64,000 bases of DNA from Chlorokybus atmophyticus (GCA_009103225.1 RHPI01000193.1:169552-233551), one strand, 5' to 3'; shown: positions 20,678-35,899, counted from the first letter of the stretch. Notes: generated from the sequence alone by a model not told the origin. Translations and numbers: made by a program.

Positions 20678-23165
20678 GTATTGCCATTCGGGTTGACAAA
20701 TGCTCATGCAACCTTTTAAGCTTGATGAACCAAGTGTTCAACAGGCTGATTGGTAAAACAGTTCTCGTGTACTTTGATGATATCCAAGCAAGTGCATGTC
20801 ACGCATGTGCGTAAAGTGTTGAATACACTGCATACGTACAAGTTCTATGCGGTGATGGAAAAGTGTAAGATTGGGAAGCCTCAGCTAGTTCCGAGCTGAT
20901 TCCTGGGCCACATTGTGAGCATCGAAGGTATCCGTGTGGATTTCAAGAAAGTTGTTGCAGTCAAGGACTGGCCAATGCCAAAGAACGTGCATGAGCTCCG
21001 TTCAGTCCTTGGTCTTAACAACTACTCCAAGAAGTTCATTTTGGGGTAGTCAACGAGAGCAGCCCCTCTCACTGATCTTACACATGATACAGTGGCAATG
21101 AATTGAAAAAGCAGCAATCTGCCTTTAACTCAGTCAAAGATGCTTTGATGCAAGCACCCATGTTGCGCTTGCCAGACTATGCAAAGCACTTTGAGCTGAT
21201 CAGTGATGCAAGCATCTCTAGAACGGGAGCTATGTTGCTGCAAAAAGGTCATTCATTGGCATATTTTCGCAAGAAATTTTCTCCAGCTGAGAAATACTAC
21301 ACCACAATAGAGCAAGAGCTCCTAGGTGTAATCCACGTGCTAATGGAATGGCGCTGCTACTTAGAGGGGTGGAAGGCGGTTTCACAGTTGTCACCGACCA
21401 CAACCCACTTACTTCCTTCCAGACCCAACCAAAGCCGTCAAGATTACAAGCTCGGTAAGCTGAGTTCAAGTTAAGGTTCAATTGCAACTGGGTTTACTGG
21501 CTTGGAAGAGTTAACAAGGCAGACCATTTCAGTAGATCACCTTTGCTACTGGCAGTATATAACCAGATCCCAAAGACAGGGCATGTCTCAAAGTGATACT
21601 CAACCAAATGGGGAGGTATTAACTATCTAGCAAAGCATAGTAACAAAAGGCTGAGATCCAAGTGGGGAGGACCTTCGCATGTCAAACAGAGATGTTCTTT
21701 AGCATATCAAGATCGTCATCTGTGGAAGATGACGATCTTGATATGCTAAACAAGTTGTCTTGTGCGTACTCAGAAGACCCATGGTTTTGCAGCTTATTTG
21801 AACAAGCTGACTCAAATCTTGTGTGCAACAAAGGTTAGTATTACAAGAGTAAGCTGGTCGTGCCTCACATGTTCGTCTTACGACAGGATTCACTCATACA
21901 TGAAGTTCATGTATGAGGCTCACAACGCCATGTGTAGTGGCCATTTGGGCGCGCGCAAGACCATCAAGCAGCTCGAGAGGTTGTACTGGTGGCCAAGCAT
22001 GGCAGCTGATACAGCGAGGTACGTAGATACCTGTGACATGTGTCAACGCACAAAGGCTTTATGTAGGAAGCCTGCTGGTCTGCTAAAGCCATTGCAGATA
22101 CCAGAGTATCAGTGGCAAAGTGTTAGCATGGATCTAATCACTGAGCTATTTGTGACTAGGAAAGGTTACAATGCAGTCATAGTCTTTGTTGGTAGACTGC
22201 CAAAATGATAAGGTTTGAGCCCTGCTGCACTGATATAGACGCCAGAGAGTTTGCTTTCTGTTTCATCAACTTAGTGTTCAAGTCCCATGGGGTGCTGTAA
22301 GAGTTGGTATAATACAGGAATCCCAAGTTTGTGAGTAAGTTCTGGCGAGCTGTATGTGGGTTCATGGGGACCAAGCAGAGCTGAGTACAGCCTATCACCC
22401 ACACAGTCTGATGGACAGATTGAGCGAGTGAATCAGGTACTGAAAGATGTGCTATGTAGCTACACTTCCTCAAGGTATAATAGTTGGATAAGTATCTCCC
22501 TCTAGCTGAGTTTCCTTTGAACAATGCTTGGCATGAGACCACGCAGAGCACTCCCTCCTATCTCAACTATGGTCGTCATCCAATGACACCCACGGCATTG
22601 CAAGTTATGGCAGGAAGTTAAGTGCCTGCTGTCAAAGACTTTTTTGTTGATATGCATGCGTGCTTAAAGCATGCTAAGCAATGCAGCAAAGCTACACAAG
22701 ACATGGCTAAGATGTATGCAGATGCACATTGCAGGCCTAGTGACAACTTGGCAGTTGGAGATCGGGTTCTGTTGAGCTCAAAAAACATCAAGCTGAAGGT
22801 GCCAGCTCCACAGATTACAACCCAAATGGTTGGGACCACTTAAGGTAACTGAGCTAATAGGTGATCGGGCATGCCGTCTGAAACTACCATCACGTGTGAA
22901 GATATGTGATGTGTTTCATGTACCTCTATTCAAGCTGTATAAGAGCGATGGCTCGATGCAGCCCCCACCTCCTGTTGGGGTTGAGGGTGGCCTTGAGTAT
23001 GAGGTTGAGGCAATACCGCAGAAGCGGTTTGTTAAGTACAAGAAGTTTATTAAGACTGAGTATATAATCAAGTGGCAGGGTATGGCGAGGAACATAACAC
23101 CTGGGAGCTTGTTGCTAACATGACCAGCTGTGCGGACATGGTAGCGGAGTTTAAGAATGAACTCC
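20678..23165 (+). pseudogene. Ty3/gypsy element B, 3' part (RT to chromodomain), decayed
   Basis: Continues the RT frame cut at 14643. LPFGLTNA starts at once, followed by a degenerate VYFDDI at about 20770, then RT thumb and RNase H (ISDASISRTGAMLLQ; YTTIEQELLGVIHVL) at 21100-21420. The integrase zinc finger is at about 21905-22080 (CSGHLGARKTIKQLERLYWW, then CDMCQR), with DLITEL near 22131 and a broken catalytic core to about 22560. The C-terminal segment spans 22620-23120, ending in a chromodomain-like stretch (EYEVEAIPQKRFV, EYIIKWQG). Many stops and frame changes make this inactive. A perfect 24-bp hairpin at 21698-21750 lies in the RNase H-integrase spacer. No 3' LTR could be recognised after 23165. 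Confidence 0.88.
21698..21750. repeat. Perfect 24-bp hairpin with 5-nt loop in gypsy B
   Basis: 21698-21721 is the exact reverse complement of 21727-21750, with loop GTGGA between. The right arm still encodes a plausible gypsy spacer (DDDLDMLNKL leading into AYSEDPWF), so the left arm looks like the added inverted copy. Confidence 0.93.
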
Positions 23166-23914
23166 AATCTACAAGGGCCACAGTAAGAGCATCACAAGTG
23201 TGTTAGCTCTGCTGGCAAGCAAGTGCACATGCTGTCAGTTTCTTCCCTTGGCTACCATTAACCAGCGCGCTATTGATTGTGGTTTGTACTTTTGTGACTT
23301 CACAGGGCTTTTTACGCGCGGACCAGTCGTACGCGGCCCGCAGACCACATCTGGTTCGCTGTGGCGTACCAGTGCCGCGACTGGTCCGGCGTGACGGGAC
23401 CACCGGTGGTCCCGCCCCGGAGCCGGATGGCCTGGTCCGATAGACTGGACCAGGGCTGGTCGCAGGCCCCACGGCCTGCGAACTGATGCAGCACTGGTCA
23501 GCACGCGGCTTGAGCAGTAGGATCAGGGCAGGCCGCGCCCCCCTCGGCCTGCGAACCAGAGGAGCACTGGTACATCACGCGTGTACTGTACGGACCTATT
23601 ATGGTTTTGCCAAGCAGGACCATGCTGCAGTGGTATGGTCGCAAGCGGCCCTTGTAGACCATGCCTGGTCTGGGATCAGCACTCAACAACGGGCTCATGA
23701 ATATTACGGACCAGGGTTGGAGCGGTACATCAGCAGCTACTTGGACCAGATCATTGCGCACCTAGCCTGGGCATGACGACACATCACCTGGTCCTTTGTT
23801 CCCACGGTCTCGTGCGCCAATGCTAAACAAGCAGCAGGCACTCGGTGGCATGGTGCCCTGTCCATTTGCTAAGGTTATGGGCTTGCGCTGCAATTTCAGC
23901 GGCGGCGATAACTT
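23166..23914. repeat. GC-rich patch dense in GGACC/GGTCC words
   Basis: From about 23320 to 23790 the words GGACCA and TGGTCC recur about every 40 bp, often as a pair facing each other (for example CGGGACCACCGGTGGTCCCG near 23398). No protein frame is convincing. A similar patch lies at 48120-48440. Confidence 0.65.
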
Positions 23915-25024
23915 TTGGGGCAGCTGGTTTCGTGGGTACTACGCATGCACCCAGCATGGCGGAAAGCAGCTGATATAGCTGAAAGACTACACCAGTTTAT
24001 TAGACTCAAGCTATTTGTAGTCAACCGAGCAGCTTGGCGCAAGCGGAGGCAGCGTTCCAAGTTGGTTCTTAACGCAACTCAAGGTCTCTTACGCCAAAAG
24101 GACTTGGAGTTAAGCCAAAGAGAGCAAGCTCTTGCTCGAAGAGAAGCTGGGGTGTCCCAACTTTTGGCTAGTAGCGGCCTCGCTGGTGACAACGCGTCCC
24201 CCATGGAGGTGGATGGGCGCGCAGACCCTTTACTCAGGTAACATCCTTGCCCCCACTGGCTAGCTTGCAAGCCTGGTTGTTTGCGACAACTAACACAGCT
24301 AACACAGATTTTCTGAGAGCTTTGAAACTTTGTCCTGCTATGAGCGTGCTTGCAGTTGTTAAGCGCCTACTCAATTTGCCAAGCCGTCCAGCAAGTAAGT
24401 GAGTGGTATCGTTACATACCAGCAGCTGTGACCACGGCGACATGATTGAAGGGACCAATCAAGACTTGCATAACCAAGGTGGGTTACGATGCACTATTAA
24501 TGCCACATGCACATGCACAGCCTCAAGTATCTTGCACATGACATACATTGTGAATACCACATGCACAGCCTCATGCACAGCCTCCAGTGTCATGCACATG
24601 AACAGCATGACCAATCTTGCAAATGCACCGCCTATTTATACTTGCGGGAGCTCACAAGTTGCAAAAAAGAAGTTGCGGAGTACCACGAACGCGTAATCCA
24701 TGGCGTAGTTTGAGGCTGACTGTTTGAAGCTAATTGTCTGAGGCTGTTTGCCTGGCGGAGTGCAATAAAGCGGAAGACAAGGTAAGCATGCATATGTTGA
24801 TGGGCTAATCCTCTGGTAGCACGCCACTCTTATAGCATTATCAAATGCGGGTGGTCACTCTCAGAGCAGCCATCAAGCGCATGCGCGTGCACGACGAGGT
24901 GCCAAACTTCAAGCTGAAGGACGAAGTAGCCGCTGTATTCCAAGCGAGCGAGGCAGCAAGTGAAGATGACTCTAATATTGAAGCAGAAGACTTGTCGGAG
25001 GAGGAACAGGAGGAGGGGGTCTAA
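23915..25024 (+). CDS. Possible multi-exon gene of unknown function
   Basis: Two stretches look coding. The first (about 23960-24237, donor CAG|GTAACA) is strongly helical and charged (RLHQFIRLKLFVVNRAAWRK; KDLELSQREQALARREAG), suggesting a coiled coil. The last exon (24836-25024, acceptor TTATAG) ends in an acidic tail (EDDSNIEAEDLSEEEQEEG) and a TAA. Between them are candidate pieces with donors at 24397 (CAA|GTAAGT) and 24781 (AAG|GTAAGC). I could not join all exons in one frame and do not recognise the family. A GC-rich TE fragment is the alternative. Confidence 0.3.
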
Positions 25025-25302
25025 GGCAGGCACCACGGGTTGACAAGCTGCGCATGAGTGTGACAGCTAGACACAATGTTGTAGGTGGTTTTATGCGCAA
25101 GTCGGCGGCTTAGTTGCAAGTGGACATACTCTCACCAATTCCGGTTTGTTGTATAAATTGTGGCTTATACTTGCAAGACCAATCAATCAGTCTAAAGTTT
25201 GTACAAGCTGCATAGCATGTTAGTATTGGCTTACGGCAAAAATTGTCAACTTTTGTCAAATGGTAAGGGTCATATATTAACAGCAGTGTAACGAGAAGGA
25301 AA
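25025..25302. other. 3' flank, no gene seen
   Basis: Short spacer with a TATAAATT-like word near 25151 and no coding signal. Confidence 0.4.
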
Positions 25303-25790
25303 CCGCCGGCTATCGCTGTCAGCTATCCGTAACTAATGGCTAACGGCCGTTTTTGCACATCGACCAAAGGGTAATTGGTTGACGAATCTCGGCCGGCCAC
25401 TGCCACAGAAAACCACTTTCGGCCCGCGGCCGTCTGCGTCAGTCCACATAAGCCAACGGCAAACTCAACAGTCCAAATTTAACATTTTAGGCAGCGGCAG
25501 GCAGGTTGAGGCACCCGTCAGCCCCTCAGTCCTCAGTCTTCGGCTATTGCTGTCAGCTGTCCGTAACTACTGGCTAACGGCCGTCTGTGCACATCGACAA
25601 AAGGGTAACTGATTAACAACTCTCGGCCGGTCAACGCCAGTGACAACCACTTTTGGCCTGCGACCGTCTGAGTCAGTCCACATAAGCTAGTGGCAAACCA
25701 AATAATCCAAAAGTAATGTTTTAGGTAGCAGCAGGCAGGCTCAGGCAGGCTTAGGCACCCATAGATCCCTCAGTTTCTAATCAGTTACCG
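25303..25790 (+). repeat. Two-copy tandem duplication, about 236-bp period
   Basis: The unit starting GGCTATCGCTGTCAGCTATC near 25308 recurs near 25544. Shared blocks follow in the same order: GTAACTA, GGCTAACGGCCGT, CACATCGAC, CTCTCGGCCGG, GTCAGTCCACATAAGC and GGCAGGCAGG. The copies differ by about 10-15 per cent. Confidence 0.85.
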
Positions 25791-26925
25791 TGTACAATTT
25801 GCGATGGTTAGTGGGCATGCGTGTGCAAAGAGAGTGTCGGGCGAGGAGTCGAGAATGGTGTCAGGCGGCGGCGCTGTTAGACGGGATGCATATGAGATCG
25901 AGTTATATATTGGGGTGGGTGGCGCAGGTAGCACAGACACCGGTGCAGGTACATGTATCCCTGCCCTTCCCATCCACATATCCCTTCACGCATGCGCGTC
26001 GGCAGCAGTAGCATAGTACACTCTTCCGGCTACCATGAACGCCAATGGCGTGCAGTTCCTAGACGACACCTCTTTGGCGACACCGTATGTGTTAGCGGCG
26101 GAGACGGCAGTAGCAGCGGCATCGACATCGATATGCACATTATCATTGAACTCGGCCATGGCAGCCTAGCGGTGAGTCTGGCAGATCGCACACCCCACCC
26201 ACCCTCAGTCGCCGAATAAGGGGCGGCCCATGTGCCAGTTAAGCCAATTGCGCAATTGGGACGTCCAGCTCGGTAAACGGCGAACAGTCGGCGTCGGCCA
26301 CACAACAGCACCAGCAGTGGCAGCCTCTACCTCTCGGTATCCAACGATGCGCAGAGCGGGGCGCAGCTGGCCGAACGACAGTAATACTCGTCAGCTGCGC
26401 CAGCGCACAGCAGCGCCGGAGACCACATTGCCAGCAAAGATCCCAATGCAGTCCGCCCAGATCAATTAGGCTGATCAAGTGGCGGCGACGATGGTGTTAG
26501 AGGCGTCGCTATCGACCTGGTTGCCCTCGCCTGCGCCTTCAGACCGGCCATTTGTCCCACAAGGGCACCACACTAGTTGAGCACCTTTCAGCGTCGCGCG
26601 CAACCCCTGCCGTCGCAGACGTCACCATATCGCCCGATCAAACTGCACCCGACCAGGCAAGAGGGCAGCGACCAGGCCTAGCCTACAGACACAGCGCCCG
26701 TCTCCAACGGCTCCTCCGCTAGGCTGCCGTAAAAATTGAGGCTCGCGGCCATGCCCGACCGCGACGACGTTATCACCCGCGGATTGTGGCGGGGGCCGCT
26801 GCAACTTGTGCAGTCGATTGTATGCAACGACGGCCGGCCTGGCAACATAATAATGAGGGTGTCAAGCGTGTCTCGACACGGGTAATCGTAATCAAGCTGC
26901 TACGCCGGCGACGGCGGCCCGAAAC
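25791..26925. other. GC-rich DNA upstream of the retroelement, no secure gene
   Basis: The frame from the ATG at about 26035 (MNANGVQFLDDTSLATPYV) and neighbouring open pieces may be the decayed leader or gag-like part of the non-LTR element that follows, but no domain is visible. Confidence 0.35.
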
Positions 26926-27656
26926 ATGCCCTCGATTCCGCCTTCTGTTGTAGCATGGGCGTGGGCGCGAGGTCGAGACATGTCGGCCAATTTGCAGCCG
27001 GATGGCGTGCGGACCATATTACACGTCCCTTACTGCTCGAACGAACGAGGGGCGTTGCGCATCCATAGCGCTGGTGCGCATTGCCACGTCACTCATGGAC
27101 GCGGGGTGGCACCTGTGGCTCAAGTTGTCATGTCTTCTTTTGGCGGCGTGTCCGAACCAGGATCAGCGCCACATCTGTGGGATTGTGTGAGACAGGTGCC
27201 GCCAATTCAAGGCTGGTGATTGGGCACATCTGTGGAAGGACAAGCAAGCAGCTGCATCGGTTGCAAAGCATGACGATTGTCACCGGCGGCGGCGCGCCGA
27301 CCGTCAGAATGAAATCAGCGACGGGCGATCGCCTTAACGCAGGCAAGATAGCTTTGCCGTGCCAGGCGGCTCTCGTCCATCCGCGCCAGCCACGCCTGAC
27401 GATGCCATAGAGGCTGAGCTACATCGCCTTCACCCCGTACCGTTGGCCCCGGTATCAGCGTGGGTACTGGCTTTTAGGCCGGAAGAAACCGTCGACCTTT
27501 CGGCCATAATGCTCCGCGACTGATTATTGACGGCGCCAGCTGAAAGCCCCCGGCTCATCGAGCTGATCGTACGAGTACATGAGGGAGGTGTTGCTGGCGG
27601 GCGCGGCGCACACGGCCACGTGGGCGCAATTCACCAATATTTGTGACCTTTTGATG
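26926..27656 (+). pseudogene. Non-LTR retroelement, region upstream of RT, decayed
   Basis: Broken plus-strand frames contain a segment common before the RT of this type of element in algae and oomycetes (GDWAHLWKDKQAAASVAKHDD near 27220-27280), then a proline/leucine-rich linker (LHRLHPVPLAPVSAWVLAFRP near 27424-27484). It is cut by a G homopolymer and an N gap. Recognition rests on pattern memory of the family, so moderate confidence. Confidence 0.5.
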
Positions 27657-27781
27657 GGGGGGGGGGGGGGGGGGGATGNNNNNNNNNNNNNNNNNNNNNN
27701 NNNNNNNNNNNNNNNNNNNNNNNNNNNNNNNNNNNNNNNNNNNNNNNNNNNNNNNNNNNNNNNNNNNNNNNNNNNNNNNNN
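27656..27781. other. G homopolymer (20 nt) followed by assembly gap
   Basis: 27656-27675 is all G and 27679-27781 is N. The sequence on the two sides does not obviously continue the same frame. Confidence 0.98.
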
Positions 27782-28461
27782 GGAGGGGGGCAGTTTTACC
27801 GGCAGTGGTGAGGGCGTTGGCGACGTCGTCGCTGTCATCTTAATGTAAAAACTCTACATCGGCGGGGGGCGGCATCTGCCCAATTGTGGTGGGTGACGTA
27901 CTGCAGCGTTTGATGACGCGTTGCTGGCATGAGACATCACCGGTAGAAATGGGTTTCGGCAAATCAGGTTGGATCTGCAACTTTGTAATGGACGAAGCCG
28001 GATATTATTTGCGGTTTTCATTAATATTACGGCGGATCCGTATAAATGTTGTAGCTGCAGCCGAAATTTTATTGCGACCTGTCACAAACGGCAATCCGCC
28101 GGTGACGATCGTAAGTACCGGATCCCCAACAACGTTGAGGATTCGTGTTTCCGTAATCAAGGGTTCAGGCAGTGAGAAAGACTTGTGTAAGTCGCAATTA
28201 CAACTGTGACCAATTCTTTAACAATGCGTCTTTACTCCCTAACGCAATTGAGGACATGGCGATAACATCAGAGTGCATTTAAGTTGCAAGCTAAAGCTGC
28301 CACATCATTATTGAAGTTGTGACCGGTTTCATCAACGATACGAGACTTTATACTTAACAAACTCGGAACGCTAAGATCAATCCTTCCATTACTACAAACC
28401 ATAATAATTTTACGACCTCATCATTGCCAAATTGCCGGTTCAACCGCGCGGCCTATTCATG

Positions 28462-28502
28462 GCTTGCCCCGCGGCCTGCTAGTAGCAGGCCGCGGGGCAA
28501 GC
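28462..28502. repeat. Near-perfect 41-nt palindrome (20-bp arms, 1-nt loop)
   Basis: GCTTGCCCCGCGGCCTGCTA is followed by one G and then its exact reverse complement. It is very GC-rich in an AT-rich neighbourhood. Confidence 0.93.
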
Positions 28503-28755
28503 AAGTAGAATGCTGCGACTTGCATGTATAATCATTGGTAAACCGTGGTAGCACATGAGGTAAACATGTGAAGACTTGACCAGAACTCCGCAACCAACTT
28601 TGCGCCAGCAGATGACGCATGGCGCATAATGCAAACCGCTGCCGGTAATCTCGCGCTGTGATTGGATAAAACGGCAAGTCGAACAAAGTCTTCCTCCCCA
28701 AGTCACCTTTAACGTGGTAAAATCCACCTTCACCTTTACCTTTTTGATACAAGTG

Positions 28756-28900
28756 GTATATATATATATATCAATATCGTGGTCCATATATATCTGTAAT
28801 TAAAAAACAATATGTATGACTATATATTTGACTATATGTAAGTGTAAATATATATGTATATATACATATATATGTATATATATGTATATATACATACCGG
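28756..28900. repeat. TA / TATATG microsatellite
   Basis: Runs of TATATATA near 28757-28770 and TATATATGTATA-type sequence at 28845-28895. Confidence 0.85.
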
Positions 28901-29017
28901 TAGTGCCGTTGTATGCAGCTGTTGGGGCATGCGTGATGCATGCATTGCGCACGTGAGACAATTGAGGCAGTCACTATAGCCTATACTTTTACCAACATAT
29001 TATGATGGGGCTTGTGT

Positions 29018-29160
29018 CGTCGTAGCCTAGCCGGTCTCTTGATAAATCGTAAGCAGTTGCTTGCTAACCCAGCAGGTTCTGCCGCGCAGGTTGGAATCTT
29101 GGTGATGGAAAGACGAAATCCCGTGTGCTGTGTGGCTCTTTTTGTTTTTCGCCGCGAACT
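29018..29160 (+). repeat. tRNA-like SINE candidate
   Basis: TAGCCTAGCCGG at 29023-29034 fits a Pol III A box. GGTTGGAATCT at 29089-29099 fits a B box at all but two positions. The unit ends in a T-rich stretch (CTTTTTGTTTTT near 29140). It does not fold into a plain tRNA. A single copy is seen here. Confidence 0.35.
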
Positions 29161-29479
29161 ATGGCTGTAACATTTTTGGTTAGATCACGCATTAAGGTTA
29201 ATCTTCTTAATACATGATCTAACCAATAAGTAGTTTAGGATGTGGCTATTATTAAGTTCAAGAAAAGACGGATACCGAACTTAATGCACACCAGCTAGTT
29301 GACCTTAATGGCATCTCGATACCACACAAAGTTGTGGCTGCAGCCGCAAAAAGTGCAAAAATGTATATGTTGCTTGCATATGGATCCCTAATTAAGTTAT
29401 AGCTGGACATCCAATTAATTTGTGGGCAAGGCCGAACTGTTGGGGGGCCATTTCTACCAGTGCATAGCCCGCTTGGAAA

Positions 29480-31565
29480 ATTTCTTCGAGCCATGGCAAG
29501 ATGCGGTGGCCACGTGCACCGGCACCGAGCTGGTAGCCCACGGCCTCCGTGTTTAATCGGACGCCCACGTCAACCACGTCAACATCAAACTCGATGTTGT
29601 GAATGCCTTCAACATTGTGAAGCGGGCGGCAATCTTTAAGGAGTTGAGGGCGTCGCCATTCGCAAAGCACATCCCGTTCGCGAAACGATTGTATAAAAAG
29701 GAGTTCTTGATCTGGTGCTGATGCGGCGCGGACATTGTCAACTCATTGGACGTGGCGTCGACACGTGACACCCGCCCGTCAAGGCGACCCGTTGGCAGGT
29801 TTCATGAACGCACTCTTACATACACGTGTCATGGCCCAAATTATGCCCAATTAGTGCCATGCGCGCGCCGTGGCTTTCGCCGATAACATTTTCCTGATTG
29901 GGCCGCCGACGGAGCTGGCGGCTGCCACACGGGCGCTGCATAAGGAGATGGCGCGCGTTGGGTTGCATATGACGCTACACAAGTCGGTGGCTTACTCAGC
30001 GAGTGACGTGGCGTTGCGCATGTTCAAAGTCGAGACGAGCGTGATGCGCATGATGGACAGCAACGTCGCCCTTGGGGTCCCAGTGGGTGCGGAGGATTTT
30101 GTGACGCGGCGATGTGACGCCACGTCACGTGACTACCTCACGATACTGCCGACATCGGTGTTGCTGCCAAATACGCAGGCCGCCGTGCTGTTATTGACAA
30201 GGTGCGTCGCGGTGCGCCCGGGTACCTCACGCGAGCCGTGCCATCAACGGCGCCCTTTCGTGCATTATTTGCGAACTGTAATGGCGCACTTCAGTAAGCG
30301 CTGCGTAACATGCTACACGTGCCGAGGTGATCGGCTGATTGTGTCGCTGCACAGGTCGTGCTACCGGTAGCTGACGGCGGTTTTGGCTTACGCAGCGCTT
30401 TGCTGCATGGACCCGCGGCTTTTATCGGGGGTTGGGCGGCAGCCGCCCATCAGCTGCGTCGCCGTTACACCACTTCGCCGTCGGCGGAGTGGGTGGCAAC
30501 TACCGACAACATCGACACAGGAGACTCGTCGTGTCATCAGCATCTCCGAGTTGCCATGGAGCTTTTGCCACCACCGATGCGCCCATCATTTCCGCCCTTT
30601 GCGGCATTTGTGCGCATGAAAGCGCAAGCTGCAGGAGGAGTTGGGCGCGGCTGTTGACGGAACGACCATTGACGACTTTAACACCGACGCCGCCGACGCC
30701 GACGAGCAACGATGACAGTCGGCCGTCGGCATTAGTGCAGGAGCATGGCTGATAGCGTTGCCGATTATGCCAGCGCTCAAGCTCATCGCCAATTTTTTTT
30801 GCACATCGCTCCGCACAAGGTGAGGTCTGCCGCATCCGATGATCGTCAACGTGCCATATTACGTATGCGGCGTGCCCATCACGCCTCAAGACACACATTG
30901 GCTCGGGTGCCCCGCGCAACGTAACAGAACAGCAACTCATGACGCGTTGCGTGATGAGATTTGGGGGCACGGCGTGATGCGCAATCTACTTTCATAATAA
31001 TTAAGAAGCAAACCAATTTTAAGCCGATCCAGGTTGAAAAAGATTGCGGAAGAAGGGTCGATCTGATCGCGTCGGAGCAGGGGTGTGACGCGCGCAGCAT
31101 GATGGTGCTCGACGTTACGGTGACGGCGTACGGGCGTGACGCTGGGTTCGGTGCGCGGCAGGTGGAGCAGGTGAAGCGTCGCAAGTATCAGGTTAATCCA
31201 CCGCGCGATACGTCCCACCTCTTGGCAGCCAAAAGCCGCAGGGCACGCTGGGGCAGGTTTCACCACGTCCGCAATGCTTGTGCGCGCCGCACACTAGCGC
31301 ACAAGCATTGCGGACGAAGAACCACCCCGCCAACAGGCTGTCGGCGTTCATCACGCTCTACAGGCAGCGTGTATCGTGTGCATTGCAGCGTGCGCAGGGC
31401 ATGGCCGTGCTCGAGCGTGAAGCGGCGGCAGTAACTGCTGTGCCAGGGCGGGCGCCGCCGCTATCGTCAGCAGTCTCTTTGGAGGAAGACGCGCTGCTGG
31501 CGGCCCACAAGCAGCGGGCAGTAATTGCATGCTTGTTTTCATGCGCTAAGTACGGACACGCTAGT
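29480..31565 (+). pseudogene. Non-LTR retroelement: reverse transcriptase and endonuclease-like C-terminus, decayed
   Basis: RT motifs can be read across frame changes: LKLDVVNAFNIVKRAAIF-like sequence near 29590-29640 (the FDxxxAF motif), RQGDPLAGF near 29780-29810, and AFADNIFLIGP at 29870-29905. The catalytic FADD box is FADN here, so the second Asp is lost. The thumb region (LPVADGGFGLRSALL) is at 30360-30430. A C-terminal segment (RRVDLIASEQG, then MMVLDVTVTAYGRD) at 31040-31140 resembles a PD-(D/E)XK-type nuclease, and a closing frame runs to 31580. Many stops; inactive. A perfect 20-bp hairpin at 31266-31316 interrupts the C-terminal part. Confidence 0.65.
31266..31316. repeat. Perfect 20-bp hairpin with 11-nt loop
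   Basis: CGTCCGCAATGCTTGTGCGC (31266-31285) and its exact reverse complement (31297-31316) flank GCCGCACACTA, inside the retroelement C-terminal frame. Confidence 0.93.
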
Positions 31566-31580
31566 GTATGTGAAAAATGA

Positions 31581-31976
31581 TTGTAAAGTGTAATGGACCG
31601 TTGATGGCGATGGATTCTGCATGAACATGTAGTATTACTGACCGCAAGTTTGCATGGCAAGCTCTTGCGTTATGTGTGGGCAATGATTGACAAAATAAGT
31701 TTGAACTTTGCACACTTTTATAACAAGCATATTGCATGTTGTTATTGTCCACTTTTTACTCTCCATCATGTGGCTACCAATAGCTTCTGCACAGCCAAGT
31801 TGGTTGAACCAACATCGGGCCCCCGTTATTTTGGGGGGATGGCCATTGGCCATTGGCCCTTCCCTCCAAGGTCGGTCCTATAGCAAGGGCGTACACCCGG
31901 ATATAGGACTACCGGTCATGGTTGTTGTCACATCCTTATTGCCGATCCTTTGCCCTATCTGCCGGGCTTGGCACTC
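31581..31976. promoter_or_regulatory. Upstream region of the dapB-like gene
   Basis: AT-rich DNA switching to GC-rich near 31810. No clear TATA box. The switch in composition marks entry into the gene-rich core. Promoter placement is inferred from the gene start only. Confidence 0.3.
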
Positions 31977-35364
<3,388 letters not shown>

Positions 35365-35899
35365 GTCAGATAGGATGGATGAACATTTGGTGAACACAGT
35401 TTTGCTACCTATTGGAGCAGTGAGGAGGTGATGTAGTCAAGCCCTGCGTAGCAGCTACAGGCCACATGACTTGACGGAGTTTGAGGCAACAATGACAGTC
35501 TGGGTTATGCATGGCTTATTGCTCGGCATTTTTATTGTGTTCTATGTGCCTGTTTCTATCCCTAAGTGGGTCATACTAGGGCACATCTACAGTACAAAAA
35601 CTGCGCAATATGACTGAACACATGTACATGCTATGTGCATTGCGCATGCTATGGTGTTTGCCTATGCCTGAAACATGTCAGACAGCTAAGTTGCGATCAG
35701 ACAAACTCAAGCACAGGGGCCAGATGCAAGTCAACAGCAAACATGCAGTCAGTGGGAACCAAGGCAGAGCTTACACCGACACACTAGCTAACAAGTTCAT
35801 TCGGCTGTACAGGTGATGCTACCAGCAACCAGCTTATGTGCATCATGTGAGAACTAATATCAGCACCCACATAAGAAATGAGTGCCAAAATTGGTGCTG
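35365..35899. other. Convergent intergenic region (dapB and CENP-O 3' ends)
   Basis: Holds the 3' untranslated ends of both genes. No gene; a 68-codon frame at 35610 has no recognisable content. Confidence 0.6.

Larger units (their letters stand above)
27782..29400. other. AT-rich segment splitting the retroelement; palindrome, AT microsatellite, SINE-like unit
   Basis: After the gap the sequence becomes AT-rich and loses the retroelement reading frames until about 29480. It contains a 41-nt palindrome (28462-28502), TA/TATG microsatellite (28756-28900), a tRNA-like SINE candidate (29018-29160) and an inverted repeat GGTTAGATCA...TGATCTAACC (29178-29225). It is probably inserted DNA. Confidence 0.5.

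Noticed and set aside
24480-24610. Repeated CATGCACAGCCTC words as a CRISPR-like array
   Set aside because: Spacing is irregular, spacers are themselves repeats and the genome is eukaryotic.
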